Below are positions 1 to 8,858 of a stretch of 64,000 nt of DNA, piece by piece. The position numbers were made by a program, and so were the translations under genes. The stretch spans positions 186,001 through 250,000 of the forward strand of contig NZ_CP129107.1 of assembly GCF_030406725.1 (NCBI RefSeq), read 5' to 3'. The first letter of the stretch is position 1, and each line of letters opens with the position of its first letter. The DNA is from Alteriqipengyuania flavescens (GTDB lineage: Bacteria; Pseudomonadota; Alphaproteobacteria; Sphingomonadales; Sphingomonadaceae). The notes under the pieces were generated by a model. The model was not told the DNA's origin, made no database searches, and saw only the letters and a program-made list of their open reading frames with translations.

Positions 1-571
1 GCGTGCCGCCGATCAGGACGAGCTTTTCGGACAGGTTGACCGCGATCACGGTCTCGCTGCGCGTGCCGTGGCGTTCCGGGTCCGCCTTGAAGCTGGGCAG
101 GTCGATGATCGTGTAATCGGGCGAGAAGCCGTCCAGCTCGCTCGCCGTCGGACGGCAAAGCATCGTGCGGATGAACTGGTTGTGCCACGCGAATTCGTTG
201 ATGACGCGAACGTTGGCGCGATATTCGGGCTGGGATCCGCCGAACAGATCGGCCACGTAGAGGTCGCCCTTGTCCTTCAGCGCGGCCAGAAAATCGGCCT
301 TCAGCGCGGCAAAATGCTCCGGCGACATGGAGGCGTTGTTGTCCCACCAGACGGTGTCTTCCGTTTCGCCGTCGCGGACGATGAACTTGTCCTTCGCGCT
401 GCGGCCGGTGTGCTTGCCGGTTTCGACCACCAGCGGACCGTCCTTGGCGCGCTTGCCCTCCCCGTTGGCGAGCGCCGCCTCGGTCAGCTCCTCGCTCGAC
501 AGGTTGGCGTGGATCGTCGCGGCGGTTTCGATACCTTGGGCGGACAGCGGAACGGAAAGCGTGTGGGCCAA
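1..571 (-). CDS. pckA: phosphoenolpyruvate carboxykinase (ATP), N-terminal part
   Basis: ATP-dependent PEP carboxykinase converts oxaloacetate plus ATP to phosphoenolpyruvate and CO2, the first step of gluconeogenesis in the cytoplasm. The gene runs off the left edge; about 190 of the usual ~530 residues are present. The visible part matches the family N-terminus: SVPLSAQGIETAA near residue 6, then VETGKHTGRSAKDKF and a DLFGGSQPEYRANVRVI stretch, both typical of ATP-type enzymes. I chose TTG at 571 because GGAG lies six bases upstream and there is no nearby ATG that fits the family start. It is divergent from chvI across about 195 bases, an arrangement known from other alphaproteobacteria, and ChvI may therefore regulate it (inference). 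The identity is secure; the start codon is less so. Confidence 0.93.
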   Translation of the reverse strand, partial: MAHTLSVPLSAQGIETAATIHANLSSEELTEAALANGEGKRAKDGPLVVETGKHTGRSAKDKFIVRDGETEDTVWWDNNASMSPEHFAALKADFLAALKDKGDLYVADLFGGSQPEYRANVRVINEFAWHNQFIRTMLCRPTASELDGFSPDYTIIDLPSFKADPERHGTRSETVIAVNLSEKLVLIGGT

Positions 572-766
572 TGGAAACTCCGTGGCGTAACAGGTCTGGT
601 GGACGGCGCGAGGCAGGCGAACGACACGCTGGGTGCATTCGTATGCAAGCGACCTTTGCGCCGCCTTTAGGGGCCCGTACCGATTCCGTCAATTTCGCTG
701 CGGCTGTCCGCGCGAAAAATCCCCTGCGTTGTGCAGTCGGGCCTGCCGCGCTATCTCCGGCGGACG

Positions 767-1522
767 ATGGAAACCGACACACCCGAACTGGCCCCCGGCG
801 CCGCATCTAGCGCTGACAACCGCGTCATCGCGCTGGTCGACGACGACCGCAACATCCTGACCACGCTGGCGATTGCCCTGCAGGCCGAAGGCTTCGTCAC
901 CCGCCTCTACACCGATGGCGAAACGGCGCTGAAGGCCTTGCTGGAAAACCCGCCGGACCTGGCCGTGTTCGACATCAAGATGCCCAAGATGGACGGGATG
1001 GAACTGCTCGCCAAGCTGCGCGAACATTCCGACCTTCCAGTTATCTTCCTCACCAGCAAGGACGAGGAGGCTGACGAGGCGGCCGGCCTTGCGATGGGCG
1101 CGGACGATTACATCGCCAAACCCTATAGCCAGCGCCTGCTGCTCGCCCGCATCCACGCGATCCTGCGCCGCAGCGGATCGCCCGCCCATGCCGGCCCGCA
1201 CGGCGACGAGGACGGCTCCGGCATCGTCACCCGTGGCCGGCTGGGCATGGACCCCGCGCGGCACCGCGTGACCTGGGACGGCGTGCCAGTGGCCCTCACC
1301 GTGACCGAATTCCTTATCCTCGAAGCGCTCGCCCAGCGTCCCGGCGTCATCAAGAGCCGCAACCAGTTGATGGACGCGGCCTATCCGGACGACATCTTCG
1401 TCGACGACCGGACGGTGGACAGCCACATCAAGCGCATGCGGCGCAAGTTCCGCGCCAAGGATCCGGAGTTTTCCGGCATCGAGACGCTTTACGGTGCAGG
1501 ATACAGCTTCTCCGGTGCGTGA
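767..1522 (+). CDS. chvI: ChvI-type response regulator (OmpR/PhoB family)
   Basis: DNA-binding response regulator, 251 residues. The receiver domain spans about residues 20-135: acidic pocket VDDD (24-27), phospho-acceptor Asp69 within [10 protein letters not shown], and the conserved FLTSKD lysine further on. The winged-helix output domain is in the C-terminal half and ends with [11 protein letters not shown] and a YGAGYSF wing. An upstream in-frame GTG at 731 exists, but ATG 767 leaves the normal short N-terminus before the receiver domain. The sensor gene overlaps its stop codon by eight bases. ChvG/ChvI (ExoS/ChvI) systems in alphaproteobacteria respond to envelope or acid stress and control exopolysaccharide and carbon metabolism. 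That role is carried over from the family and was not seen here. Confidence 0.93.
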   Translation: METDTPELAPGAASSADNRVIALVDDDRNILTTLAIALQAEGFVTRLYTDGETALKALLENPPDLAVFDIKMPKMDGMELLAKLREHSDLPVIFLTSKDEEADEAAGLAMGADDYIAKPYSQRLLLARIHAILRRSGSPAHAGPHGDEDGSGIVTRGRLGMDPARHRVTWDGVPVALTVTEFLILEALAQRPGVIKSRNQLMDAAYPDDIFVDDRTVDSHIKRMRRKFRAKDPEFSGIETLYGAGYSFSGA

Positions 1523-3113
1523 GCCTGCCGAGACCGGGCTCGACCCGCACGATCCGGGCCGGATCGCGCCCCGCTTCGCGCGTTTTGACCTTGCCCGCGG
1601 TGCCTCGCTCACCACGCGCATCCTGCTGCTCAACATCATTCCCATTGCGCTGCTTGCCGGCTCGGTCTTCTACCTCGACAGCTATCGCCGCCAACTGACC
1701 GGGGAACGGTTCCGCCTGGCGCAGGTAGAAGCCCAGATCATCGCCGAGGCCTTGGCCGGCGCGTCGCAGGAACGCCAGGAGGCGCTGCTGATCCAGATCG
1801 GCAAGGAACAGCAGCTGCGCATCCGCCTTTACGATCCCGAAGGCGTGCTGACGCAGGACAGTTTCGTGCTGGGCGAACCCGCCTACACGCTTGACGACCC
1901 CACCGACGACAGCTGGGTCGAACGCTGGGGCCGCTCGCTCGACGCCGGAATGGACGCGATGCTGGGCGCCCCCCCGGTGCCCGACTATGTCGAGCCCGAG
2001 ACCGACGATGCCGAAGACTGGCCCGAGCTCGCCGAAGCGCGGCGGCAGGGCATCACGCAGCTGCGCCTGCGCTATGCCCCCGACCGGACCCCGGTCATTA
2101 CCGCCGCCGCGCCGGTCGGCCTCGAAGGCGCGACGCTGCTGCTCAGCCGCAACCCGCGCGACATCGTGCAATCCGTCCGCGACGCGCGCGGCCTGATCGC
2201 CGCGCTGATCGGGGTGGCCTTCCTCGTTTCCATCATGATCTCGCTGTACCTCGCGCGGACCATCGTCGAGCCGCTGCGCCGTCTCGCCCGCGCCGCCGTG
2301 CGCGTGCGGCTGGGGCGCGAGCGCGGCGTCGTGGTCCCGCGCATGAGCGAGCGCGGCGACGAGATCGGCATCCTCGCCCGCGCAACTTCCGACATGACAG
2401 AGGCCCTGCGCCAGCGGATCGATGCCGTCGAGGCCTTCGCGGCAGACGTCGCGCACGAGATCAAGAACCCGCTCGCTTCCCTGCGCAGCGCCATCGAGAG
2501 CCTCGGCACGGTCGACGACCCGGCCCTGCGCCGCCAGCTCAACGACATTGCCGCCCACGACGTGCGCCGGATTGACCGGCTGGTTACCGAGATTTCCGAT
2601 GCGAGCCGTATCGAGGCGGAAATGTCGCGCACCGAATTCGAAGTCATCGACCTGGACCGGATGGTCCGCAACCTCGTCGCGGCGCGCGATCGCAGAGATG
2701 AGAACGAAGGCCGCGAGGTCGCGATCACGCTGCACGACGGCCCCGCTTACATCCAGGGGGTTGCCTTGCGGCTGGAGCGGGTCATCGGCAACCTCCTCGA
2801 CAACGCCGTCTCGTTCTCCCCCAAGGATGGCAGGATCGACATCGATATCACGGGGGAAGGCGAGTTCGTCGAGCTCAGCGTCTGCGACCAGGGCCCCGGT
2901 ATCGCACCCGAAGCGCGTGAAAAGGTCTTCACCCGGTTCCATTCGGTGCGACCGGACAGCGAACAGTTCGGCAACCATTCGGGCCTCGGCCTCGCCATCG
3001 CACGGACCATCGCCGAAGCGCATGACGGCACGCTGACCGTGGGCGACCGTGCGGACGGAGGAAGCGGGGCCTGCCTCACCCTCGCCCTCCCCGCCGCCGA
3101 CAGCGCGCGATGA
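1515..3113 (+). CDS. chvG: ChvG-type sensor histidine kinase
   Basis: Membrane sensor kinase of about 532 residues, partner of ChvI. First membrane segment at about residues 36-53, a periplasmic stretch of some 180 residues, second membrane segment in the [21 protein letters not shown] region, then a HAMP linker ([13 protein letters not shown]). The dimerisation/phosphoacceptor helix carries the H-box [12 protein letters not shown]. The ATPase domain has the N-box [13 protein letters not shown], the G1 box CDQGPGI and the G2 box [10 protein letters not shown] chose GTG 1515, which overlaps the chvI stop by eight bases and suggests translational coupling; GTG 1494 would give seven more residues and cannot be excluded. 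Its stop overlaps the ATG of the next gene by four bases, so sensor and HprK-like kinase are co-expressed. Confidence 0.92.
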   Translation: MREPAETGLDPHDPGRIAPRFARFDLARGASLTTRILLLNIIPIALLAGSVFYLDSYRRQLTGERFRLAQVEAQIIAEALAGASQERQEALLIQIGKEQQLRIRLYDPEGVLTQDSFVLGEPAYTLDDPTDDSWVERWGRSLDAGMDAMLGAPPVPDYVEPETDDAEDWPELAEARRQGITQLRLRYAPDRTPVITAAAPVGLEGATLLLSRNPRDIVQSVRDARGLIAALIGVAFLVSIMISLYLARTIVEPLRRLARAAVRVRLGRERGVVVPRMSERGDEIGILARATSDMTEALRQRIDAVEAFAADVAHEIKNPLASLRSAIESLGTVDDPALRRQLNDIAAHDVRRIDRLVTEISDASRIEAEMSRTEFEVIDLDRMVRNLVAARDRRDENEGREVAITLHDGPAYIQGVALRLERVIGNLLDNAVSFSPKDGRIDIDITGEGEFVELSVCDQGPGIAPEAREKVFTRFHSVRPDSEQFGNHSGLGLAIARTIAEAHDGTLTVGDRADGGSGACLTLALPAADSAR

Positions 3114-3523
3114 CCGAAAGGCAGGCAGGGGCCGTCCTGATCGACGGGCGCGTGCTGCTGATCGAAGGCCCGGCGGGCAGCGGCAAATCCACCCTCGCCC
3201 TCCAGTTGCTCGACCGCGGCGCGACGCTGGTCGGCGATGACGGCGTCACACTCAGCGATCGCGGCGAAGCCCTGTGGGCCGCGCCCCCGCCCAACACCGC
3301 CGGCCTTATCGAATTGCGCAATGTCGGCCTGGCCGAAAAACCCGTCGGCGAGGGTCCGGTGGCCTTGGTGCTGACCCTTACCGCAGAGGCCCCGCGTTTC
3401 GTCGATACAGCCGGCGGGATCGACCTTCTCGGCCGCCGCATTCCCCACCTCCTGTTCGACCCCGCTATCCCGGCAGCGGCCATCCGCGCGGAGCTTGCGC
3501 TCGCTCGCTACGGCCTTGCCTGA
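3110..3523 (+). CDS. hprK: short HPr kinase/phosphorylase-like protein
   Basis: 137-residue homologue of HPr serine kinase/phosphorylase that keeps only the catalytic C-terminal domain. The Walker A loop GPAGSGKST is at residues 20-28, and LVGDDGV matches the conserved acidic motif after it. In full-length HprK of Firmicutes (~310 residues) an N-terminal domain precedes this; the short form is the norm in alphaproteobacteria. Its expected substrate is the regulatory serine of HPr, whose gene lies 1.5 kb downstream in the same run. ATG overlaps the chvG stop (ATGA), tying the kinase to the two-component system. Whether it also works as a phosphorylase cannot be told from sequence. Confidence 0.88.
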   Translation: MTERQAGAVLIDGRVLLIEGPAGSGKSTLALQLLDRGATLVGDDGVTLSDRGEALWAAPPPNTAGLIELRNVGLAEKPVGEGPVALVLTLTAEAPRFVDTAGGIDLLGRRIPHLLFDPAIPAAAIRAELALARYGLA

Positions 3524-3600
3524 AGCCTGTCCTCGTTCGGAACAGCGTCGCCACTTCGCCCTTCCAATTCGCGGCCAAGGCGCGCAAGCCCGCCTTCCCC

Positions 3601-4524
3601 ATGGTGTCCGATTCGACAACCGCCCTGGCTGCCCAGCCGATCCTCCTCGTCACCGGACTGTCCGGCGCCGGCAAGACCACGGCCCTGCGCGAGCTGGAGG
3701 ACCTGGGCTGGGAAACCATCGACAATTTCCCCATCCGGCTGCTGAAGAACCTCGTGTCCGGCAAGGAAGCGGACGAGCATCGCGCGCCGCTTGCCATTGG
3801 CTTTGACGCCCGCACCCGCGGCTTCGTGCCGGCCCAGATCATCGAGCTGGTCAAGACGCTGTCGGCGCGGCCCGATCTCGAAATCTCCACCCTCTACATC
3901 GACTGCGACGATGCGGAGCTGGAGCGGCGGTATAACGAGAACCGTCGCCGCCACCCGCTGGCGGACGGCGTGCCGGTGACCGAAGCCATCGGCATGGAGT
4001 GCGAACTGCTCGCCCCGCTGAGGCGCTGGGCCGACCTCGTCATCACCACGACCAAGCTCAGCACGAATGCGCTGCAGGAAACAATCCGGGAGCGTTTCGC
4101 CGGGGCCACCGAAGATGCGATGGTTGTCACCGTGACCAGCTTCGGCTTCGCCCGCGGGATGCCGCCCGTCGCCGACCTCGTCTTCGACATGCGCTATCTC
4201 GACAATCCGCACTGGGTGGAGGGGCTGCGCGAACAGACGGGGCTGGACGAAGCGGTGGCGCGGCACATCCAGGCGGACCCGGCTTTCGATGAGACCTTCC
4301 CGCAGATTTGCCACCTCGTGCTCGACCTGCTGCCGCGCTATCGCGATACCGGCAAACGCTATGCCACCATCGCCTTCGGCTGCACCGGCGGGCGCCATCG
4401 CAGCGTCTATTCGGCCGAACGGATGGCCGCCGCCCTGCGCGACGAGGGGTTCGAGCCGACCGTCGTCCACCGCAACCTCGGCTCGCGCGCGGCAGGGCTG
4501 GTCGAAGGCAGTTCGAGCCTGTAA
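3601..4524 (+). CDS. rapZ: RapZ/YvcJ family nucleotide-binding adapter protein
   Basis: 307 residues. N-terminal P-loop domain with Walker A GLSGAGKT at residues 19-26 and ETIDNFP shortly after. The C-terminal domain carries the family signature AFGCTGGRHRSVY. In E. coli RapZ presents the small RNA GlmZ to RNase E and so controls glucosamine-6-phosphate synthesis; in other bacteria the family is a P-loop ATPase/GTPase of less certain role. Start ATG 3601 is the first plausible start and gives normal family length; 77 bases separate it from hprK. Position between HprK and the EIIA/HPr pair is the conserved alphaproteobacterial order and suggests a link between phosphotransferase state and RapZ output (inference). 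Confidence 0.92.
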   Translation: MVSDSTTALAAQPILLVTGLSGAGKTTALRELEDLGWETIDNFPIRLLKNLVSGKEADEHRAPLAIGFDARTRGFVPAQIIELVKTLSARPDLEISTLYIDCDDAELERRYNENRRRHPLADGVPVTEAIGMECELLAPLRRWADLVITTTKLSTNALQETIRERFAGATEDAMVVTVTSFGFARGMPPVADLVFDMRYLDNPHWVEGLREQTGLDEAVARHIQADPAFDETFPQICHLVLDLLPRYRDTGKRYATIAFGCTGGRHRSVYSAERMAAALRDEGFEPTVVHRNLGSRAAGLVEGSSSL

Positions 4525-4600
4525 TGGCCGCCGCTTCACCTTCCAGCCAGCAAGCCCGCGATAGGCTTTGGCCATGCAGATTGACGAGTGCGCGTAACCG

Positions 4601-5005
4601 ATGATCGGTCTAATCCTGGTAACCCACGGCCGCCTGGCCGAAGAATTCGTCGCCGCGATGGAACACGTGGTCGGCGGGCAGGACCGCGTCGCCACCGTTT
4701 GCATCGGGCCGGAAGACGATGTGGAGGAACGGCGGCAGGACATCCGCACCGCGATCGGCAAGGTCGATATCGGCGACGGCGCGATCATCCTTACCGACCT
4801 GTTCGGCGGCACGCCCTCCAACCTCGCCATTTCGTTGCTTGAGGCGGGCCGCGTGGAAGTGGTCGCCGGCATCAACCTGCCGATGCTCATCCGCCTGGCC
4901 GGCGCGCGCAAGAACCTGTCCATCGGGGAAGCGGTGAAGGCGGCACGCGATGCCGGGCGCAACTACATCACCGTGGCTAGCGAATTCCTCGCGGCCGAGG
5001 CATAG
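4601..5005 (+). CDS. PTS EIIA component, mannose (Man) family
   Basis: 134-residue soluble EIIA domain of the mannose family. His9 in LVTHGRLAEEF is the expected phosphorylation site, and the LTDLFGGTPSN motif is the family core. No EIIB or EIIC membrane component lies nearby, so this protein is expected to act as a regulatory phosphoacceptor and not in sugar uptake, as known for the incomplete phosphotransferase systems of alphaproteobacteria. It sits 28 bases upstream of the HPr gene. Enzyme I is not in this window. Confidence 0.92.
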   Translation: MIGLILVTHGRLAEEFVAAMEHVVGGQDRVATVCIGPEDDVEERRQDIRTAIGKVDIGDGAIILTDLFGGTPSNLAISLLEAGRVEVVAGINLPMLIRLAGARKNLSIGEAVKAARDAGRNYITVASEFLAAEA

Positions 5006-5033
5006 TCGGCGGCCAAGGGGGGAGCACGCAGCC

Positions 5034-5315
5034 ATGGCCGATACCGCAAGCGAACGCGTCGTCATCGAAAACGTGAAGGGCCTGCACGCCCGCGCCAGCG
5101 CAAAGTTCGTCGGCGCGGTTGCCGGCCTGCCCGATGGCACGCAGGTGACGGTCGAGAAGGACGGGGTTTCCGCGGGCGGCAGCTCGATCCTCGGCCTGAT
5201 GATGCTGGGCGCGGCGAAGGGCGACGAGGTGACGATCACCGTCGCCGGCCCGGAAGCGGACGTCGCGGTCATGCGGCTGGTCGGCCTCGTGAAAGATCGC
5301 TTCGGCGAAGATTGA
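5034..5315 (+). CDS. ptsH: HPr family phosphocarrier protein
   Basis: 93 residues. His18 in KGLHARAS is the phospho-histidine used in the relay from enzyme I to EIIA. The SAGGSSILGLMML segment holds the regulatory serine (about residue 51) that HprK would phosphorylate. Start ATG 5034 is set by a strong GGGGGGAG ribosome site about nine bases upstream; a longer reading frame has no such support. Together with EIIA, HprK and ChvG/ChvI this forms a complete regulatory circuit lacking sugar permease components. Confidence 0.93.
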   Translation: MADTASERVVIENVKGLHARASAKFVGAVAGLPDGTQVTVEKDGVSAGGSSILGLMMLGAAKGDEVTITVAGPEADVAVMRLVGLVKDRFGED

Positions 5316-5326
5316 GGCGGAAGGCC

Positions 5327-6127
5327 ATGCGCCGCGAAATTACCGGCTTTTCCAATCCGACGGTCAAGTACCTGCGGTCCTTGCGGGACAAGAAGTACCG
5401 GCGGCGCGAAGGCCGCTTCCTTGTCGAGGGGCTGCGCCTGCTCACCGATGCGCGCGAAAGCGGGCGCCTGCCGGAAATGCTGGCGATGGCCAGGGGCCGC
5501 GATGCGCATCCGCTGCTGGACGAGCTGGAACGCGCGGTGGATGCGGGCGGCGGCGAGGTGATCGAGACCACGCCCGACATCCTTTCCAAGATCACCGGCA
5601 AGTCGAACGCCCAGGCGGTCGCGGGCGTGTTCGCGGAGTGGGACACCTCGCTCGCCCAGATCGACCGCACCGCCGCGCCGATCTGGCTGGTGGCGCAGGC
5701 GCTGCGCGATCCCGGCAATCTCGGCACCATGCTGCGCACCTGCGACGCGGTGGGCGCCGGCGGGCTGATTTTGGTAGACGATTGCGCCGATCCCTTCAGC
5801 GTGGAGGCCGTGCGCGCCAGCATGGGCGCCGTTTTCACCCAGGCGATCGCCCGCGCCACGTGGGACGAATTCCTGCCGTGGCTGCGAACGGGCGACGGCC
5901 AGCTTGTCGCCGCATCCCTGCGCGATGCCGTGCCCTATCGCGGTGCGCCGTATAAGGCGCCGTGCTTCCTCCTGGTCGGCAACGAGTCGCAAGGTTTGCC
6001 CGAAGCCTACGAAGCGGCCTGCGACCTGCGCGTGACCATGCCCATGCGCGGGCGCGCCGACAGCCTCAACGCCGCCATCGCCGGCGCCGTGCTCGCCTAC
6101 GAGGTGCTGGCGGGTTTGGACGGCTAA
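5327..6127 (+). CDS. TrmH/SpoU family RNA 2'-O-methyltransferase
   Basis: 266 residues, SPOUT-class methyltransferase that uses SAM to methylate a ribose 2'-OH in tRNA or rRNA. The N-terminal substrate-binding domain begins SNPTVKYLRSL and has the RREGRFLVEG pattern. The catalytic knot domain shows ALRDPGNLGTMLRTCDAVGA (motif 1), LLVGNESQGLP (motif 2) and RADSLNAAIAGAVLAYE (motif 3). Start ATG 5327 follows a GGAAGG site; an in-frame TTG at 5312 overlaps the ptsH stop and is less likely. The exact RNA target cannot be assigned. It is probably the last gene of the chvI run, followed by a weak hairpin at 6144-6161. Confidence 0.9.
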   Translation: MRREITGFSNPTVKYLRSLRDKKYRRREGRFLVEGLRLLTDARESGRLPEMLAMARGRDAHPLLDELERAVDAGGGEVIETTPDILSKITGKSNAQAVAGVFAEWDTSLAQIDRTAAPIWLVAQALRDPGNLGTMLRTCDAVGAGGLILVDDCADPFSVEAVRASMGAVFTQAIARATWDEFLPWLRTGDGQLVAASLRDAVPYRGAPYKAPCFLLVGNESQGLPEAYEAACDLRVTMPMRGRADSLNAAIAGAVLAYEVLAGLDG

Positions 6128-6143
6128 CCGACGCCTGTCATGG

Positions 6144-6161
6144 AACACCGACCGGGGTGTT
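6144..6161. terminator. weak hairpin between convergent genes
   Basis: AACACC and GGTGTT pair around a six-base loop just after the methyltransferase stop and before the end of the convergent gene. The six-pair stem is short and the following bases are not a clear T run, so this is only a possible terminator. Confidence 0.3.
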
Positions 6162-6177
6162 TCGCAAAACTGCACGG

Positions 6178-6648
6178 TCACCGCCCGGCCTCCCGCCTGT
6201 CGAGCGTCGCCCAGCCCGCGTCGGCTCGCCGCAGCAGTCGAAAGAGCGAGGTTTTGTCGGGTTTACGGCGGATCGCGGTCATGCGGCCCTGATAAAGGAC
6301 GGGCTGTACCAGTCCCGCCTCCAGCCGTTCTATCAGCGCGCGGGTTGTCACCTTCCGCCAGTCGCGCTTCGGCCGCGCCAGCCGCCCCGATCCGGGCGGG
6401 GTGAGCACCGCATCCCAGGCGTGAGCGAAATCCGCTGCGTCCTCCCGTCCGCGCAGCCGATAGGCCGAAGCCCTCGACATCCCCACCCGCCGCGCCGCTT
6501 CACTGGCAGAGCCGGTCAAATAGAGCTCGGCAAGGAAAGCGCACTGGCGCAGCTCGTTCCACCCGTCGCTGCGCAAACGCACCGGTACGGGATGAAAGAA
6601 CGGCGGCTTGCGCCGGCGGCGATGGGCTGGGATGCGCGGCATCCGCAT
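6178..6648 (-). CDS. hypothetical helix-turn-helix protein
   Basis: 156 residues, basic, not assigned to a named family. Residues about 35-70 contain a clear helix-turn-helix-like stretch (SASEAARRVGMSRASAYRLR), as in terminase small subunits and resolvase-type DNA-binding domains. The N-terminus is an arginine-rich run (HRRRRK). A later segment repeats the pattern of a second helical bundle (VTTRALIERLEAGLVQPVLYQ cut short here). It may bind DNA. It converges with the methyltransferase and stands 100 bases downstream of rmuC on the same strand. No ribosome site is visible; an ATG six bases further in is an equal candidate. Function unknown. Confidence 0.6.
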   Translation of the reverse strand: MRMPRIPAHRRRRKPPFFHPVPVRLRSDGWNELRQCAFLAELYLTGSASEAARRVGMSRASAYRLRGREDAADFAHAWDAVLTPPGSGRLARPKRDWRKVTTRALIERLEAGLVQPVLYQGRMTAIRRKPDKTSLFRLLRRADAGWATLDRREAGR

Positions 6649-6747
6649 AGGTGGAGCAAATGCGAGCGGTGTAGGAAAGAATTGGCGCGTCGAACCGACA
6701 TCCCGGCAAACGAGCCGGAGGTTCTATTACGTCACCGCGCCATTCCC

Positions 6748-8295
6748 TTATTCGTCATTATCCGTGCCGTCGGGGAAATTCGCCAATCGGCGCGGCTGAT
6801 GACCGATAGGCAACGCCTCGGTAAGTTCCTTCGCGGAGGTATCGATGCTCAGTTCTTCGAACCTTTCGCCGGTGCGACGCAGGTTGGTATCAAAGCTGCC
6901 CACAAGTGAATCGAAGCTCTTGTTCGCCTTGCCGAGATCGCGGCGCAGATTGCCGAGGTGCCGGGCCACGACGCCGAGCCGGTCGTAAAGCTCCTTGCCG
7001 AGCTTCGCTATCTCGTCCGCATCGGCCTGCACCCCCGCCTGCCGCCACACGGTCGCCACCGTCATCGCGATCGACATGAAATTAAGCGGGCTCGACAGCA
7101 CCACGTTCTGCCGCAGCGCGTAATCGAGCAGTCCCTCGTCCTGCGTCAGCGCGGCGTAGAGCACGTGTTCGCCGGGCACGAACATCACCACGAAATCGGC
7201 CGAGCCCTTCACGTGGTCCTGATAACGCTTCGCTGAGAGCGCCTGGACATGACCCCGCAGCTCGCGCGCATGTTTGGCCAGCAACACGCCGCGCTGCTCC
7301 TCGGTCTCCGCCTCGTTTGCTTCCTTGTAGGTGTTGAAGACGTTCTTCACATCGACGATCAGCTTGCGTCCGCCGGGGATGTTGATGATCGCATCGGGGC
7401 GCAGGTCCTGCCCGTCCTCCCCCTTGATCCCGACCTCCCGCCGGAAATCCGTCCGCTGGCTGAGGCCGCAGCTTTCGAGCAGGTTCTCCAGCTGCAGTTC
7501 GCCCCAGTCGCCGCGCGCTTTCGTGGCGCCTTTCAGCGTGGTTGTGATGCGGTTGGCCCCGTCGATTACCTCGCGCTGGCCCGCCTTCACTTCTCCGATC
7601 ACGCCGGTCAGCTGGTGATAGGCCTCGGCCCGGTTCTTCTCGATCTCGTCGATCCGCTTGCGATAGCGTTCCAGCGTCTCGCCCACCGGACCAACCTTCT
7701 TTTCCAGCTCCGCAAGGCTTTCCTTGTTGAGATTGGCGAGATGCGATTGCGCGCCTTCCATGAACCTGGACTGCGCGCCTTCCAGCATCTTTTCCCCGAT
7801 CTCGTTGAACTTCGCTTGCAGCTTCTCCTCAGCTTCGACCAGCCGCTTCAGCTCGCGCTCGAAATGCTGCTCGCGCTCGGCATAGCGATCCTCGAGCGCC
7901 TTCTCGCGCGCCGCCGCGCCGCTTTTCAGCGTGTCAAGCTCGCGCGCCAGCGCCGCCTTTTCGCCGCGCAGCGTCTCGGCCAGCGTGTCGTGCCCCGTGC
8001 GCAGGTCCGCCAGCGCCTTCTCGTGCGATCCGCGCAGGTTGGCCAGCGTGGTGTCATGCGCGGCGCGGGTTTCGCGAAGCTCCCGCTCGAGCGGTTCGAG
8101 CCGTTCGGCCCGCGCTCCGGCCGCTTCCAGATCAGCAAAGGCGCGCAGGTATTTCGCATCCGCCTCCGCCGCGCGCGCCTCGGCCGCGCCGTGCCGCTCC
8201 TTCCACTCAGCAATGGGGCGGGAGCCGGCGAACCAGCCGATCCCTCCCCCGATGAGCAGGGCAAGCAGCGCGACAATCAGCAGGGTCATTTCCAT
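6748..8295 (-). CDS. rmuC: RmuC family protein (DNA recombination)
   Basis: 515 residues. A single N-terminal membrane anchor (about residues 3-20, LLIVALLALLIGGGIGWF) is followed by a long coiled coil rich in Glu/Ala/Arg/Leu to about residue 200. The RmuC nuclease-like domain comes next, with GDWGELQLENLLES, the IVDVKN motif typical of restriction-endonuclease-fold cores, and FVPGEH. In E. coli rmuC limits inversions at short inverted repeats; biochemistry is unsettled. I chose ATG 8295 (MEMTLL), directly before the membrane anchor, over an upstream in-frame start. It is divergent from the Cys-rich protein gene. Confidence 0.9.
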   Translation of the reverse strand: MEMTLLIVALLALLIGGGIGWFAGSRPIAEWKERHGAAEARAAEADAKYLRAFADLEAAGARAERLEPLERELRETRAAHDTTLANLRGSHEKALADLRTGHDTLAETLRGEKAALARELDTLKSGAAAREKALEDRYAEREQHFERELKRLVEAEEKLQAKFNEIGEKMLEGAQSRFMEGAQSHLANLNKESLAELEKKVGPVGETLERYRKRIDEIEKNRAEAYHQLTGVIGEVKAGQREVIDGANRITTTLKGATKARGDWGELQLENLLESCGLSQRTDFRREVGIKGEDGQDLRPDAIINIPGGRKLIVDVKNVFNTYKEANEAETEEQRGVLLAKHARELRGHVQALSAKRYQDHVKGSADFVVMFVPGEHVLYAALTQDEGLLDYALRQNVVLSSPLNFMSIAMTVATVWRQAGVQADADEIAKLGKELYDRLGVVARHLGNLRRDLGKANKSFDSLVGSFDTNLRRTGERFEELSIDTSAKELTEALPIGHQPRRLANFPDGTDNDE

Positions 8296-8390
8296 GTGCG
8301 GAACATAATCGGAACGTGAGCCTTTGCCAAGCGCCGCGGCGGAACCAATCCCCCGCCCCGTTCGCTCCCCAGTCAAAGAGGAGAAAACAC

Positions 8391-8789
8391 ATGTCGATCA
8401 AGGAAATGATTTCCGAACACCCGCAGGTGGGCGCCGATTACAACGAGCAGCTGGGCGAGGCGATCAAGCATGCGATGTACGGCGCCGCGATCATGAACAG
8501 CTGCGCCGATGCCTGCAGCGCGGAAGGTGGCGACATGTCGCGCTGCATCCGCCTGTGCAGCGATGCCTCCGACGCCTGCACCGCCTATTACCGCATCGCC
8601 AGCCGCCGAACCGCCGGCAATGTCACGGTGATCAAGTCGCTGTCCGAAGCGGTCATCATCGCCTGCAAGGTCTGCGCGGAAGAATGCGCGAAGCACGACA
8701 ACGCACACTGCAAGCGCTGCGAGCGGATGTGCCGCGAAGTGGTGGAAGACGTGGTCCAGGCGCACGAGGGCATGGTCGAAGCGGCCTGA
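8391..8789 (+). CDS. Cys-rich four-helix-bundle copper-storage-like protein (DUF326)
   Basis: 132 residues with eleven cysteines in CxxxC and CxxC spacing (NSCADAC, RCIRLC, CKVCAEEC, HCKRCERMC). This is the pattern of the Csp/DUF326 four-helix-bundle proteins that hold many Cu(I) ions inside the bundle. There is no signal or Tat peptide, so it would be cytosolic, like Csp3. ATG 8391 is preceded by a strong AAAGAGGAG site. It stands alone, divergent from rmuC, and ends at a good hairpin terminator. Copper binding is inferred from the family and cysteine spacing. No copper efflux or sensor genes are in the window. Confidence 0.82.
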   Translation: MSIKEMISEHPQVGADYNEQLGEAIKHAMYGAAIMNSCADACSAEGGDMSRCIRLCSDASDACTAYYRIASRRTAGNVTVIKSLSEAVIIACKVCAEECAKHDNAHCKRCERMCREVVEDVVQAHEGMVEAA

Positions 8790-8808
8790 CCCCAATCGCG
8801 ACACAAAC

Positions 8809-8841
8809 GAAAAGCCCCGCCATAAACAGCGGGGCTTTCTT
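8809..8841. terminator. rho-independent terminator, probably bidirectional
   Basis: AAAGCCCCGC (8811-8820) pairs perfectly with GCGGGGCTTT (8829-8838) around the loop CATAAACA. The A run before and T run after allow it to serve both the copper-storage-like gene on the plus strand and def on the minus strand. Confidence 0.85.
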
Positions 8842-8858
8842 GTTCACGGGTCAGCCGG

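Noticed and set aside
1428-3023. Long minus-strand open frames opposite chvG
   Set aside because: High-GC antisense shadows with low-complexity composition; the plus strand carries clear kinase motifs.
6178-6648. Prophage remnant suggested by the terminase-like helix-turn-helix
   Set aside because: No other phage genes, integrase or attachment repeats are nearby.
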